Shown piece by piece: positions 1-5,802 of a DNA stretch of 5,937 nucleotides; positions within the stretch are counted from its first letter, which is position 1, and the number at the start of each line of letters is the position of its first letter. The stretch is from positions 1 to 5,937 of the forward strand of contig JBGVIL010000043.1 of the NCBI GenBank assembly GCA_045123185.1. Direction: 5' to 3'. Made by a program: the position numbers and the translations under genes. Source of the DNA: UBA1231 sp045123185. Lineage in GTDB: Bacteria > Bacillota_I > Bacilli_A > ML615J-28 > CAG-313. The notes beneath the pieces are model-generated. The model did no database searches. It was not told the DNA's origin and saw only the letters and a program-made list of their open reading frames with translations.

Positions 1-2590
1 CCTCAACTGTTTTAGAACCTTCTACTTGATATATAGTGAATTTTATAGAATCTTTGCTTATTTCTATTGTTGCGTAAGTTGGCGATGTTATAGAATTGCT
101 TCCTTTGTAGTTTCCTTCGTTGTAATCTCCGTTGTCATACCACCAAGGCGAGAAACTATCACTATAGTAATCCCAATTTCCTGTAGTACTATCATTTCCA
201 GCAACTGCTGTAGCAATGTACCATTCTTTCTTAGTTATATTTTTTTGTTTACCTGAACATTTCCAACCACTTGAATTTACTGATACATAAGTAACGCCCT
301 CAGATAAGTTACCTTTCTTATTAATTCCAGTTTCATCTACATAAGTTTGTTGAGTTCCGCTTTGGTTAGGGTCGTAATAATAGTTATATGGGTCTGTTCC
401 GTTATATCCAGTCTTTATAGGTTTAGATACTGATACATTGTGTTGATGGCCTCCCATGTGTAAGTCAACATTATACTTTTCTAATATAGGAATAAACTTC
501 TGCATTTTTTGCTGTCTAACGCAGGTAAATGGCATTTGGTGAGTAGATGCAATTATCCATCTTGGTGGATTTTCACCACCACATTTTTCGGCTAATAAAG
601 CATCTAAAGCATCTGCTTCAGCTTGTAAAAAGGCATCCCAAGTAGCATATCCTCCTAAGTTTTCATCATCAGCATATGCTCCATCAACATCACCGGAAAC
701 ATAGTCTCTATCCTCATTACTAGAGTAAGCGATAAATAACACATCATCTATTTGGCAATGGAAGAATCCACTCCATGCTGTCTTAGGATTAGTTTGGTCA
801 TTACAGAAGTTAACTTGGAATAATTTTCCGTATTTTTTTAAGTATAAATCGTTATTCCCGATATTTTCCATGAATGGAATACTCCATCTAGTTTCTCCTC
901 TAGCTATATTTGTTCCGTACATTTCTGGATTTTGTCTATTACCATTTTGAACTTCATCTCCAGTGCTCCACCAGAAGTCAAAGTTTGGAGTGCCATCTTC
1001 ATTAGCCTCCCAATCTGAAAGTATCTTACTGCACACATTATTGTACGCATGAAGCTCTGTTTCGTTCCAAGATTGAGGGTCGCTTGTCCATAACATTCTT
1101 ATAGTATCACCATTTTCTAAGTCTTTATTATAAGTTTTAAAAGTGTGAATACCAGATTTAATTCCTTCTGTACCTACTTGATACTCATAAGTTATTCCTA
1201 GTTCTAATCCTTTTATTATAGCTTTATTAATATTAACATCTAAGTGAGGATGTGACCATTTAGTAATTTCACATTCTTTAGACTTCCAGTCTTGTTCTCC
1301 TTGCTTTCTATACCATACAAATGATTTATCTCTTCCAGCTTTAGTTTGGAATACAAATGTTCTTACATCTTCTGTTTCTCCTAGTCCTAGGTTGAAATAG
1401 TTAATGCCATTTTCATCAAACATATCATTGTAGTTATCGAACATATCCCAAACTCCATCATGTGTAGATTTAGGGAATTTGCCCTCTGGACAATATCTTA
1501 AGTCAACTATTTCAGTTTCAACCCATCCATTAGCACACCAATCTTTAATAATATAAGTAGAGAAATCTTTAAAGCCTTGTCTGTTATAGAAGTCAACTCT
1601 TCTACCAGCTTTATTTTTATTCATACCCATTCTGTAGAATATATCACATACTGGCGGAGCAGAACTTTCTCCACCTACTCCAAATACATCTATGATATTA
1701 GGTGTTGGATTGCTTGTGTATTGTCCAAATCCGTCTTTTAAGAATATGTCTGGAGTACCTTCTAATGTATCAGTTATAGAAAGAACAACTGAGAAACCAT
1801 TATCGCTGAATTTCATTCCGTTTCCTAAGCCATCTCTCCACTCTAGGTCATATTCTTTTATTTGGTGTCTACATTGAGTATCCCAAGGGTTAGCACATCT
1901 ACCACCAACTATTAAGTATGAACTATAAGCTGGAATAGATCCGTTTAATTCTAATGTTTGCCAATCAGTATAAGTGGCGGTATCTTTGTAGTGGATATGT
2001 AATCCAGTTAAGTTTAATTCATTAGGAGTCAGGTTATATAACTCTATAAAATTATGTGATACAGGCATTTTAGTTAAATTTGCACCAGCTCCGTAAATAG
2101 TATTAACCAATAAACCTCTGTAATTATCACTTAATGATTCTGTTAATTCTCTTTCATTGAAATTGCTTTCTTTTTCTATTTTAATACTATTCCCATTAGG
2201 TGCTAAATAAACTCTATATTCAACACCTTTATCGTCTTGCAGTATTACATAGTCTTTTTCTATTTTGCCAGCACCTTTTAAATCACTTACTTTTATCGAT
2301 TTGATTTCAGAATAAGTTTCAGTTAGTTCATCATAACGACCTATTAAAATCAAATCTTCATCAGCAGCACTTAAAACTTGACTATAAGCATTGAAATCCA
2401 ATTCAGCATTAGTTCCACTACTTGATGATGTACCAGCTGTACTTTTGATTAATGTTTTTAAAGCTGATATTTTATATTTGTTATAAGCAGTATATTTACT
2501 TGTAGATGAATCGTATTTTGCAACCAATAAAAGATCATCATCATTTAAAGAAGTACTTAAACTATACTGATCTATCGTTTTATTTGCCAA
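1..2590 (-). CDS. Phage fibre protein with lamin-tail and purple-acid-phosphatase-like metallophosphoesterase domains, 3' end missing
   Basis: Reading is open for 863 codons from a TTG at 2590 to the left edge, so the C-terminus is missing. An in-frame TAA lies directly before the TTG and the first in-frame ATG is at residue 175, so TTG is the credible start; AAGGAAGGGTGAT sits just upstream. Seen in order: a duplicated 41-residue fibre-type module (5-45 and 65-105); a lamin-tail-like domain (about 170-355; FIELYN at 181, then a GSIPAYSSYLIVGG stretch); an FnIII-like domain as in purple acid phosphatases (about 399-487; GLELGITYEYQVG, HTFKT); and a metallophosphoesterase (about 496-863). Metal-ligand motifs are SDPQ (D504), GDEVQ (D545), GNND (N579), THQMP (H684) and GHQH (H715, H717). 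The purple-enzyme Tyr of GDxxY is Gln548, and the usual His of GNH(D/E) is Asn580. Twelve cysteines all lie after residue 230. Family knowledge: such folds hydrolyse phosphate esters with two metal ions. Inferred: a virion enzyme acting on the host surface. Activity and substrate are unknown. Confidence 0.9.
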   Translation of the reverse strand, partial: MANKTIDQYSLSTSLNDDDLLLVAKYDSSTSKYTAYNKYKISALKTLIKSTAGTSSSSGTNAELDFNAYSQVLSAADEDLILIGRYDELTETYSEIKSIKVSDLKGAGKIEKDYVILQDDKGVEYRVYLAPNGNSIKIEKESNFNERELTESLSDNYRGLLVNTIYGAGANLTKMPVSHNFIELYNLTPNELNLTGLHIHYKDTATYTDWQTLELNGSIPAYSSYLIVGGRCANPWDTQCRHQIKEYDLEWRDGLGNGMKFSDNGFSVVLSITDTLEGTPDIFLKDGFGQYTSNPTPNIIDVFGVGGESSAPPVCDIFYRMGMNKNKAGRRVDFYNRQGFKDFSTYIIKDWCANGWVETEIVDLRYCPEGKFPKSTHDGVWDMFDNYNDMFDENGINYFNLGLGETEDVRTFVFQTKAGRDKSFVWYRKQGEQDWKSKECEITKWSHPHLDVNINKAIIKGLELGITYEYQVGTEGIKSGIHTFKTYNKDLENGDTIRMLWTSDPQSWNETELHAYNNVCSKILSDWEANEDGTPNFDFWWSTGDEVQNGNRQNPEMYGTNIARGETRWSIPFMENIGNNDLYLKKYGKLFQVNFCNDQTNPKTAWSGFFHCQIDDVLFIAYSSNEDRDYVSGDVDGAYADDENLGGYATWDAFLQAEADALDALLAEKCGGENPPRWIIASTHQMPFTCVRQQKMQKFIPILEKYNVDLHMGGHQHNVSVSKPIKTGYNGTDPYNYYYDPNQSGTQQTYVDETGINKKGNLSEGVTYVSVNSSGWKCSGKQKNITKKEWYIATAVAGNDSTTGNWDYYSDSFSPWWYDNGDYNEGNYKGSNSITSPTYATIEISKDSIKFTIYQVEGSKTVE
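2276..2398 (-). repeat. N-terminal fibre module, copy 2 of an internal duplication
   Basis: This encodes residues 65-105 of the large fibre protein and is the partner of the copy at 2456-2578. A Ser/Thr/Gly-rich linker (residues 50-62) separates the copies. The divergence, about 37% identity by hand alignment, suggests an old duplication rather than a recent slippage event. Confidence 0.7.
2456..2578 (-). repeat. N-terminal fibre module, copy 1 of an internal duplication
   Basis: This encodes residues 5-45 of the large fibre protein. It aligns without gaps to residues 65-105; I count 15 identities in 41 positions plus many conservative changes. Shared landmarks are YS, the D-x-D-L-x-L core, YD, and a final K-x-S-x-L-K. 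Modules of this kind (acidic DDL followed by a hydrophobic strand, ending in a K-I-S-x-L pattern) are common at the N-termini of phage fibres, where they are thought to anchor the protein to the tail. The anchoring role here is inferred. Confidence 0.7.
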
Positions 2591-2595
2591 TTAAT

Positions 2596-2608
2596 ATCAC
2601 CCTTCCTT
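2596..2608 (-). promoter_or_regulatory. Ribosome binding site that fixes a TTG start
   Basis: The minus strand reads AAGGAAGGGTGAT, close to the Bacillota Shine-Dalgarno consensus, and ends five bases before TTG at 2590. It contains the TGA stop (2597-2599) of the upstream 298-residue gene, which suggests coupled translation. With the in-frame TAA immediately before TTG and no nearby ATG, it supports TTG initiation of the large phosphoesterase-fibre gene. Confidence 0.75.
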
Positions 2609-3493
2609 TTCTATAAGATAATTGTTGTCATAATCAACTAATGAGTTATTTAAATAATCACTTAAATAAACAACATTAGTAGTATCATAATCTGTTAATG
2701 TATTGTCGTCATAATCAACTATTGCATTACCGTTATAATCAGTTATTTGTGTATAAGCTGTTGTTTCAGTAGTTATATAATCACTTAATATATTTCCATC
2801 ATAATCGATTAATATATCGCCATCGTAATCTGCTAATTGATTTACAGTAGATGTATCACTACTAGTATCAGAATAATCTCCTAAAGCATTACCATCATAA
2901 TCAACTAATGTATCGCCATCGTAATCTGTTAATGCTATGTAATTAATATCTGATTGATTATTGCTATAATCACTTAATGCATTTCCATCATAATCGGCTA
3001 ATATATCTCCATTGTAATCAACTATAGAAGTACTATCGTCAATTATAGGAGGTTTAATAATACTTCCTTGTTCAAGTGCAAATACTCTAGCTTCTAAATC
3101 ATTAATTTTAGTTTGTTGAGCATCTATAACACTTTGCATATTTTTAAATAATGTTGCAAATTGCTCATATAAATTTTTATCTATCGAGCCATATCCCTCA
3201 GAAACTTCTTTAGTATTTATAGAAATATCATAGTCTGAAGTATACTGTTCGTTTAATTCTAATTCAAAACTTCCACCAGCTGCTTCGATTTTTTTCCAGA
3301 TATAAGTGCTAATATCATCAGCATTAGTTGTAGATAATACATATTTACTTTTTTCTTTTTCACACCAGCATTCAAACCCATTCGGGAATAGAATGGTATT
3401 TTGTGCTTTAAGTTCTGCTAATGAATTCCATTTTTTTCTTTTATCTAAATAATCAACACCGGAGTAATCAAATGCACCTATAATCTTAGGCAT
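2597..3493 (-). CDS. Phage fibre-like protein: N-terminal module, coiled coil, Tyr/Asp octad repeats
   Basis: This 298-residue protein begins at ATG 3493 behind an excellent ribosome site (AAGGAGGTGGG, 3497-3507) that overlaps the preceding gene's TAA. Residues 1-70 form a compact module (KWNSLAELKAQ, then FPNGFECWCEKEKSKYVL) of a style often seen at the start of phage appendage proteins. Residues 106-142 look like a coiled coil (LYEQFATLFKN, then INDLEARVFALEQ), plausibly a trimerisation stalk. A Pro-Ile-rich joint (KPPIIDD, 147-153) leads into the C-terminal half (159-298), which is built from five blocks of the octad DY(D/N)G(D/N)xLx. The layout of attachment module, stalk and repeat shaft or tip is that of a fibre or adhesin. 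It lies between another appendage gene and the phosphoesterase fibre, six bases from the latter. I do not recognise a named family. The fibre role is inferred from architecture and neighbours. Confidence 0.85.
   Translation of the reverse strand: MPKIIGAFDYSGVDYLDKRKKWNSLAELKAQNTILFPNGFECWCEKEKSKYVLSTTNADDISTYIWKKIEAAGGSFELELNEQYTSDYDISINTKEVSEGYGSIDKNLYEQFATLFKNMQSVIDAQQTKINDLEARVFALEQGSIIKPPIIDDSTSIVDYNGDILADYDGNALSDYSNNQSDINYIALTDYDGDTLVDYDGNALGDYSDTSSDTSTVNQLADYDGDILIDYDGNILSDYITTETTAYTQITDYNGNAIVDYDDNTLTDYDTTNVVYLSDYLNNSLVDYDNNYLIEKEG
2600..3019 (-). repeat. Five-block Tyr/Asp-rich tandem repeat, DYDGNxLx octads
   Basis: This is the coding repeat for residues 159-298 of the 298-residue fibre protein. 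Each block has two consecutive octads, DY(D/N)G(D/N)xLx and DYDGNxLx, then in the first four blocks a third DY and a variable linker. The blocks are about 31, 32, 30, 27 and 20 residues long, beginning at residues 159, 190, 222, 252 and 279. Blocks 2 and 3 are nearly identical in DNA at their start (both read GATTACGATGGCGATA), so expansion was partly recent. The last two blocks are degenerate (DYLNNSLV, DYDNNYLI). The G-D/N-x-L spacing loosely recalls calcium-binding RTX rolls, but the period is eight, not nine. Calcium binding is speculation. Confidence 0.85.
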
Positions 3494-3505
3494 TTTCCCA
3501 CCTCC

Positions 3506-4519
3506 TTAATTGAAGAATAATGTTCCATCACTATTACTAGCTGTATTAATTAATTTATATTCTATATATGAAACTCCATTTATTGTTATTAACGTTTTAG
3601 CAAAACTATCTAGGTTTTCAAAATTGTTTTCGTCTTTTATACTTGTAAGTTCACCAAAAGATGAAGGATATAAATAAACAATTCTTTGATTTGACATTGA
3701 ATATTTATAGGTATATGCTTTAGTATTTTTAACGATTTTATTCAAACTAGAAACTTCGTAAGCGCTATCAATAACACCTATATAAGAAGCATAAACTGGA
3801 ACAATGGCAGAAGTATTGCCGCTAGTTTTAGACCCTGCTTTAATTTGTCCTGTTGGATAAGGATTGCCTAAATTTGTATTTTTAATTGGCCCATCTTCGT
3901 ATGATATTTTAGCTTTGTAAGTTACTTGTGCAGTTGTTAAAGTTATAGATTCTGTGAAACTATATGGTGAAATTGGATTTGTTTTTGAATTTATCAATTC
4001 ATTTCCTCTATAAATCTCAACCAATGTAATAGTACCACCATCATTTTTATTGAATGTAACTGATATAATTGGATTTACTGATATTCCAACTTCTTTAATT
4101 CCACTTACGTTACTATTAATTGAAATAGTAGGCATCGAATAACTTGGTACGATTTCTTTAGTAAGCATATTTTTCATCACTGTGGTGAAAGTATCACCTT
4201 CAAGTAAAATATCGTTTTCTTTAAAATTTCCAACGGTAGTTCCCATAACAGTTATATCTTCCGTTAAAATACCTTCACAATTTCCACTTGTTCCACCACT
4301 TCCACCTTGATTTACAGACCATTTATTTTTAGCAGCATTAAATATATAAACAGTTCCTGTATCTGTATCTGTGTAATTACTTCCAGTAGACACATCATAT
4401 AATACTCTGCCGTCTACAATTGTTGGATAATACAAGAACAGGTAATCTAAAGTTTTTGTATCTTCGGAGTTACCTGTAAATTCATATAAATTTTTATAAC
4501 TTCTTACTATTCTTATCAT
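3506..4519 (-). CDS. Phage appendage or tail protein with N-terminal tag module and Ig-like region
   Basis: The protein has 337 residues and starts at ATG 4519, four bases after the preceding gene's stop, behind an imperfect ribosome site (AAGGTAGGCTGAT). Residues 12-68 form a small module (YEFTGNSED, DVSTGSNYTD, then NKWSV) clearly related to the separate 66-residue protein encoded at 5233-5433. A glycine linker (QGGSGGTSG, 71-79) follows. Residues 84-240 run from LTEDITVMG through an acidic stretch to a likely Ig-like beta domain (VEVG-type strand near 143, FNKNDGG at 156, YRGNELI at 170, TYKAKISYEDG at 200, then NLGNPYPTGQIKAGS at 216). From memory, this NPYPTG-x-I-x-AGS arrangement, followed by a domain with a VYLYPSSFGELTSI-like strand (281-294), recurs in structural proteins of gut phages, but I know no agreed name for it. 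The C-terminal 95 residues would be the distal domain. Its function as a fibre or adhesin is inferred. Confidence 0.85.
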   Translation of the reverse strand: MIRIVRSYKNLYEFTGNSEDTKTLDYLFLYYPTIVDGRVLYDVSTGSNYTDTDTGTVYIFNAAKNKWSVNQGGSGGTSGNCEGILTEDITVMGTTVGNFKENDILLEGDTFTTVMKNMLTKEIVPSYSMPTISINSNVSGIKEVGISVNPIISVTFNKNDGGTITLVEIYRGNELINSKTNPISPYSFTESITLTTAQVTYKAKISYEDGPIKNTNLGNPYPTGQIKAGSKTSGNTSAIVPVYASYIGVIDSAYEVSSLNKIVKNTKAYTYKYSMSNQRIVYLYPSSFGELTSIKDENNFENLDSFAKTLITINGVSYIEYKLINTASNSDGTLFFN

Positions 4520-4523
4520 TGTA

Positions 4524-5228
4524 TCAGCCTACCTTACACCAATGATATTTTATATTTGCTCCTAATTCTATTAATTTATCAATATTTAATTTCCCTGTTC
4601 CATTAGATCCTATTTCTTTATATATACCTTGAACTGCCAAACAACCTTGCCCACTTAAAGGAATATTAATCGTAATTGTTTTAGTATTTATAGTTTTTAT
4701 ACCTATAATATTAACACTCATGGAATTAAATATACCTGTTCCGGTTGCAAATGGAATTTGTTGAAATTCGAACGGGAAAGTCAAAGTCATATAATTATTT
4801 GTTGTACTTAAAGTATAATTATAATTTATTCTTCCATTTTCTTCGAAATCTATTAATAAATTATCTTCTATTAAATAAGCACTCCCACTTATACCTTCAA
4901 GTTCCCATGTGCCACCATATAAAAGGCTTGGATTTTCATTTGATTTTGTTATTAAATTATCGCCAATTACTCCTAAATCACCTTTATCGCCTTTTAAAAA
5001 AGATAAATCTAAATTTTCAACAGAACTATCATTATATGTTATTTTTAGATTTTTATTTTCAATTTCAATTTTATCAACTCCAAGTTTAGGCTCAGGAATT
5101 GTAATAGTGAATGTATCTGAAGCAGTTTTAAAAATTAAATCATTGCCTATAACCTCAATACCGTTTATAGTGGTAACAGTTTCAGTTAGGGCATTTTTAA
5201 TTAAGGCCATTACCATTCCTATATTCAT
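4524..5228 (-). CDS. Phage tail-fibre-like protein with collagen-like stretch and NPSLLYGGTWE motif
   Basis: The protein has 234 residues. I chose ATG 5228 over an upstream in-frame TTG (5261) and ATG (5246) because GGATGTGAT lies at ideal spacing before 5228 and the previous gene stops only four bases upstream. Residues 1-75 hold an N-terminal beta-rich part (INGIEVIGNDLIFKT). A short run of Gly-X-Y triplets (GDKGDLGVIGDN, 80-91) resembles the collagen-like linkers of phage fibres. NPSLLYGGTWELE (99-111) matches the NPSxLFGGTWE motif found near the C-termini of many fibre and baseplate-associated proteins of Gram-positive phages. The remaining 120 residues are beta-rich and end in KYHWCKVG, which recalls the terminal W-K-R endings of such proteins. 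It is probably a structural fibre or a receptor-binding subunit; assembly position and receptor cannot be read from the sequence. Confidence 0.85.
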   Translation of the reverse strand: MNIGMVMALIKNALTETVTTINGIEVIGNDLIFKTASDTFTITIPEPKLGVDKIEIENKNLKITYNDSSVENLDLSFLKGDKGDLGVIGDNLITKSNENPSLLYGGTWELEGISGSAYLIEDNLLIDFEENGRINYNYTLSTTNNYMTLTFPFEFQQIPFATGTGIFNSMSVNIIGIKTINTKTITINIPLSGQGCLAVQGIYKEIGSNGTGKLNIDKLIELGANIKYHWCKVG

Positions 5229-5231
5229 TGC

Positions 5232-5240
5232 ATCACATCC
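5232..5240 (-). promoter_or_regulatory. Ribosome binding site that decides the tail-fibre start at 5228
   Basis: The minus strand reads GGATGTGAT, one mismatch from GGAGGTGAT, with three bases to ATG 5228. It overlaps the TGA (5233-5235) of the upstream 66-residue gene. The alternative starts at 5246 and 5261 have only weak purine runs in front of them and would overlap the upstream gene. Confidence 0.7.
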
Positions 5241-5433
5241 ATTCATTACTTTCTTTGTCAAAGAATTTTATATTTCTAGTTTCTACATTTAAAAATGTAC
5301 TCCCTGTAGTAATATTTTTTAATATTTTCCCGTTTGATAACTCTAATGGGATGCCAGTTAAGTTAATTTCATCGTTGCTGTTTCCTGATAAATTATAAAC
5401 ACCGTTTATATTTGATTCCATTATTTCTATCAT
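5233..5433 (-). CDS. Small phage protein, free-standing copy of the appendage tag module
   Basis: The protein has 66 residues and starts at ATG 5433, preceded by a strong AGGAGGT (5440-5446). The frame stays open further upstream, but that part overlaps the XhlA-like gene and lacks a comparable ribosome site. The protein runs from YNLSGNSND (13-21) through ITTGSTFLNVET (41-52) to FFDKESNEW (57-65). This matches the N-terminal module of the 337-residue appendage protein: in the final 29 aligned residues I count eight identities and many conservative changes, and upstream there is a shared Y-x-x-x-GNS-x-D block. Short phage proteins with a GSTF-x-x-x-DTG-x-x-Y-x-F-D pattern are common in Firmicutes phages and usually hypothetical. 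It has no signal peptide or membrane span. It may be a structural connector or cap related to the fibres; function is unknown. Confidence 0.8.
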   Translation of the reverse strand: MIEIMESNINGVYNLSGNSNDEINLTGIPLELSNGKILKNITTGSTFLNVETRNIKFFDKESNEWM

Positions 5434-5439
5434 AAACTT

Positions 5440-5446
5440 ACCTCCT
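5440..5446 (-). promoter_or_regulatory. Ribosome binding site that decides the start of the 66-residue gene
   Basis: A consensus AGGAGGT lies six bases before ATG 5433 and overlaps the TAG stop (5445-5447) of the XhlA-like gene. It makes 5433 much better than the farther in-frame ATG at 5511, and it implies translational coupling. Confidence 0.75.
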
Positions 5447-5705
5447 ATCCCAAAAATAATTGTTGTAAAAACGCTAAGATTAATGCCCCAATTCCACCAA
5501 CTATTCCCCAAAAAACTTTATTTTGAGCAGCTAACATTTTATTATTATTTTGGTTGACGTTATTTTCTATTTTTTCAAGTATAATAGTTTGCTTAGCACT
5601 ATCGACTTTTAATTCTGTTACTTCTCTTTTTAAATCATCAACCTTATTTTCTAATTTATCTAACCTCTCATCAAATTGATTGTTAATATATTCTTGTCGT
5701 TCCAT
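5445..5705 (-). CDS. XhlA-like coiled-coil membrane protein (holin-associated or lysis-associated)
   Basis: The protein has 86 residues and starts at ATG 5705 behind AGAGGAT. Residues 5-55 form a charged heptad-type coiled coil (FDERLDKLENKVDDLKREV, with further L/I/V at a/d positions). Residues 64-85 form one hydrophobic segment (VFWGIVGGIGALILAFLQQLF), so the protein probably has a cytoplasmic or periplasmic coiled coil anchored by a C-terminal membrane span. Length, order and composition match the haemolysin XhlA family of Bacillus and Clostridium phages, which in PBSX acts with a holin and an amidase in host lysis. Its neighbours upstream are another single-span membrane protein and a tiny basic peptide, consistent with a lysis-associated group, but no endolysin is in the window. 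A structural coiled-coil role cannot be excluded. Confidence 0.8.
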   Translation of the reverse strand: MERQEYINNQFDERLDKLENKVDDLKREVTELKVDSAKQTIILEKIENNVNQNNNKMLAAQNKVFWGIVGGIGALILAFLQQLFLG

Positions 5706-5708
5706 TAT

Positions 5709-5789
5709 TTATCCTCTTTTTTTATTTCCAGTAACTTTAGCTACTCCAAAGTAGAATGCTTTTTTAATCGCTTTTATTATTTTACTCAT
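5709..5789 (-). CDS. 26-residue strongly basic peptide
   Basis: This short frame starts at ATG 5789 behind a near-perfect ribosome site (AAGGGGTGAT, 5793-5802) and ends with TAA three bases before the XhlA-like ATG. The product begins MSKIIKAIKKAFYFGVAKV and ends GNKKRG. It has seven lysines and one arginine and no acidic residue. Residues 3-19 alternate Ile/Ala/Phe/Val with Lys so that a helix would be amphipathic. It is too short for a family assignment. The quality of the ribosome site and its exact fit between two genes are the main evidence that it is translated. Possible roles include a membrane-active accessory to lysis or a leader-type peptide promoting translation of the next gene; neither is shown. 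Confidence 0.6.
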   Translation of the reverse strand: MSKIIKAIKKAFYFGVAKVTGNKKRG

Positions 5790-5792
5790 TTT

Positions 5793-5802
5793 ATCACCCC
5801 TT
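5793..5802 (-). promoter_or_regulatory. Strong ribosome binding site of the 26-residue peptide gene
   Basis: The minus strand reads AAGGGGTGAT, one mismatch from AAGGAGGTGAT-type consensus, three bases before ATG 5789. Its upstream edge touches the TGA (5802-5804) of the preceding membrane-protein gene. This site is the main reason to call the tiny frame a gene. Confidence 0.65.

Noticed and set aside
26..256. Plus-strand open frame of 76 codons
   Set aside because: It lies antisense to the phosphoesterase part of the large fibre gene, has an unlikely composition and no ribosome site.
1692..1877. Plus-strand open frame of 61 codons
   Set aside because: It is antisense within the LTD-encoding region of the large gene, which has continuous domain evidence on the minus strand.
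2600..3019. CRISPR array or DGR variable region as explanation of the repeats
   Set aside because: The repeats stay in frame, vary in length and encode a conserved protein motif. No reverse transcriptase, template repeat or adenine-directed pattern is visible.
5229..5261. Extension of the tail-fibre protein to TTG 5261 or ATG 5246
   Set aside because: There is no good ribosome site, and it would overlap the upstream gene. ATG 5228 has GGATGTGAT at the right distance.
4745..5292. Two overlapping plus-strand frames (4745-5089 and 4909-5292)
   Set aside because: Both are antisense to the tail-fibre gene with its NPSLLYGGTWE motif. Their Leu/Phe/Tyr-heavy products are typical of shadows in AT-rich DNA.
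5434..5511. N-terminal extension of the 66-residue protein to ATG 5511
   Set aside because: It overlaps the membrane span of the XhlA-like gene. AGGAGGT before 5433 gives a far better start, and the paralogous module in the 337-residue protein matches only the shorter form.
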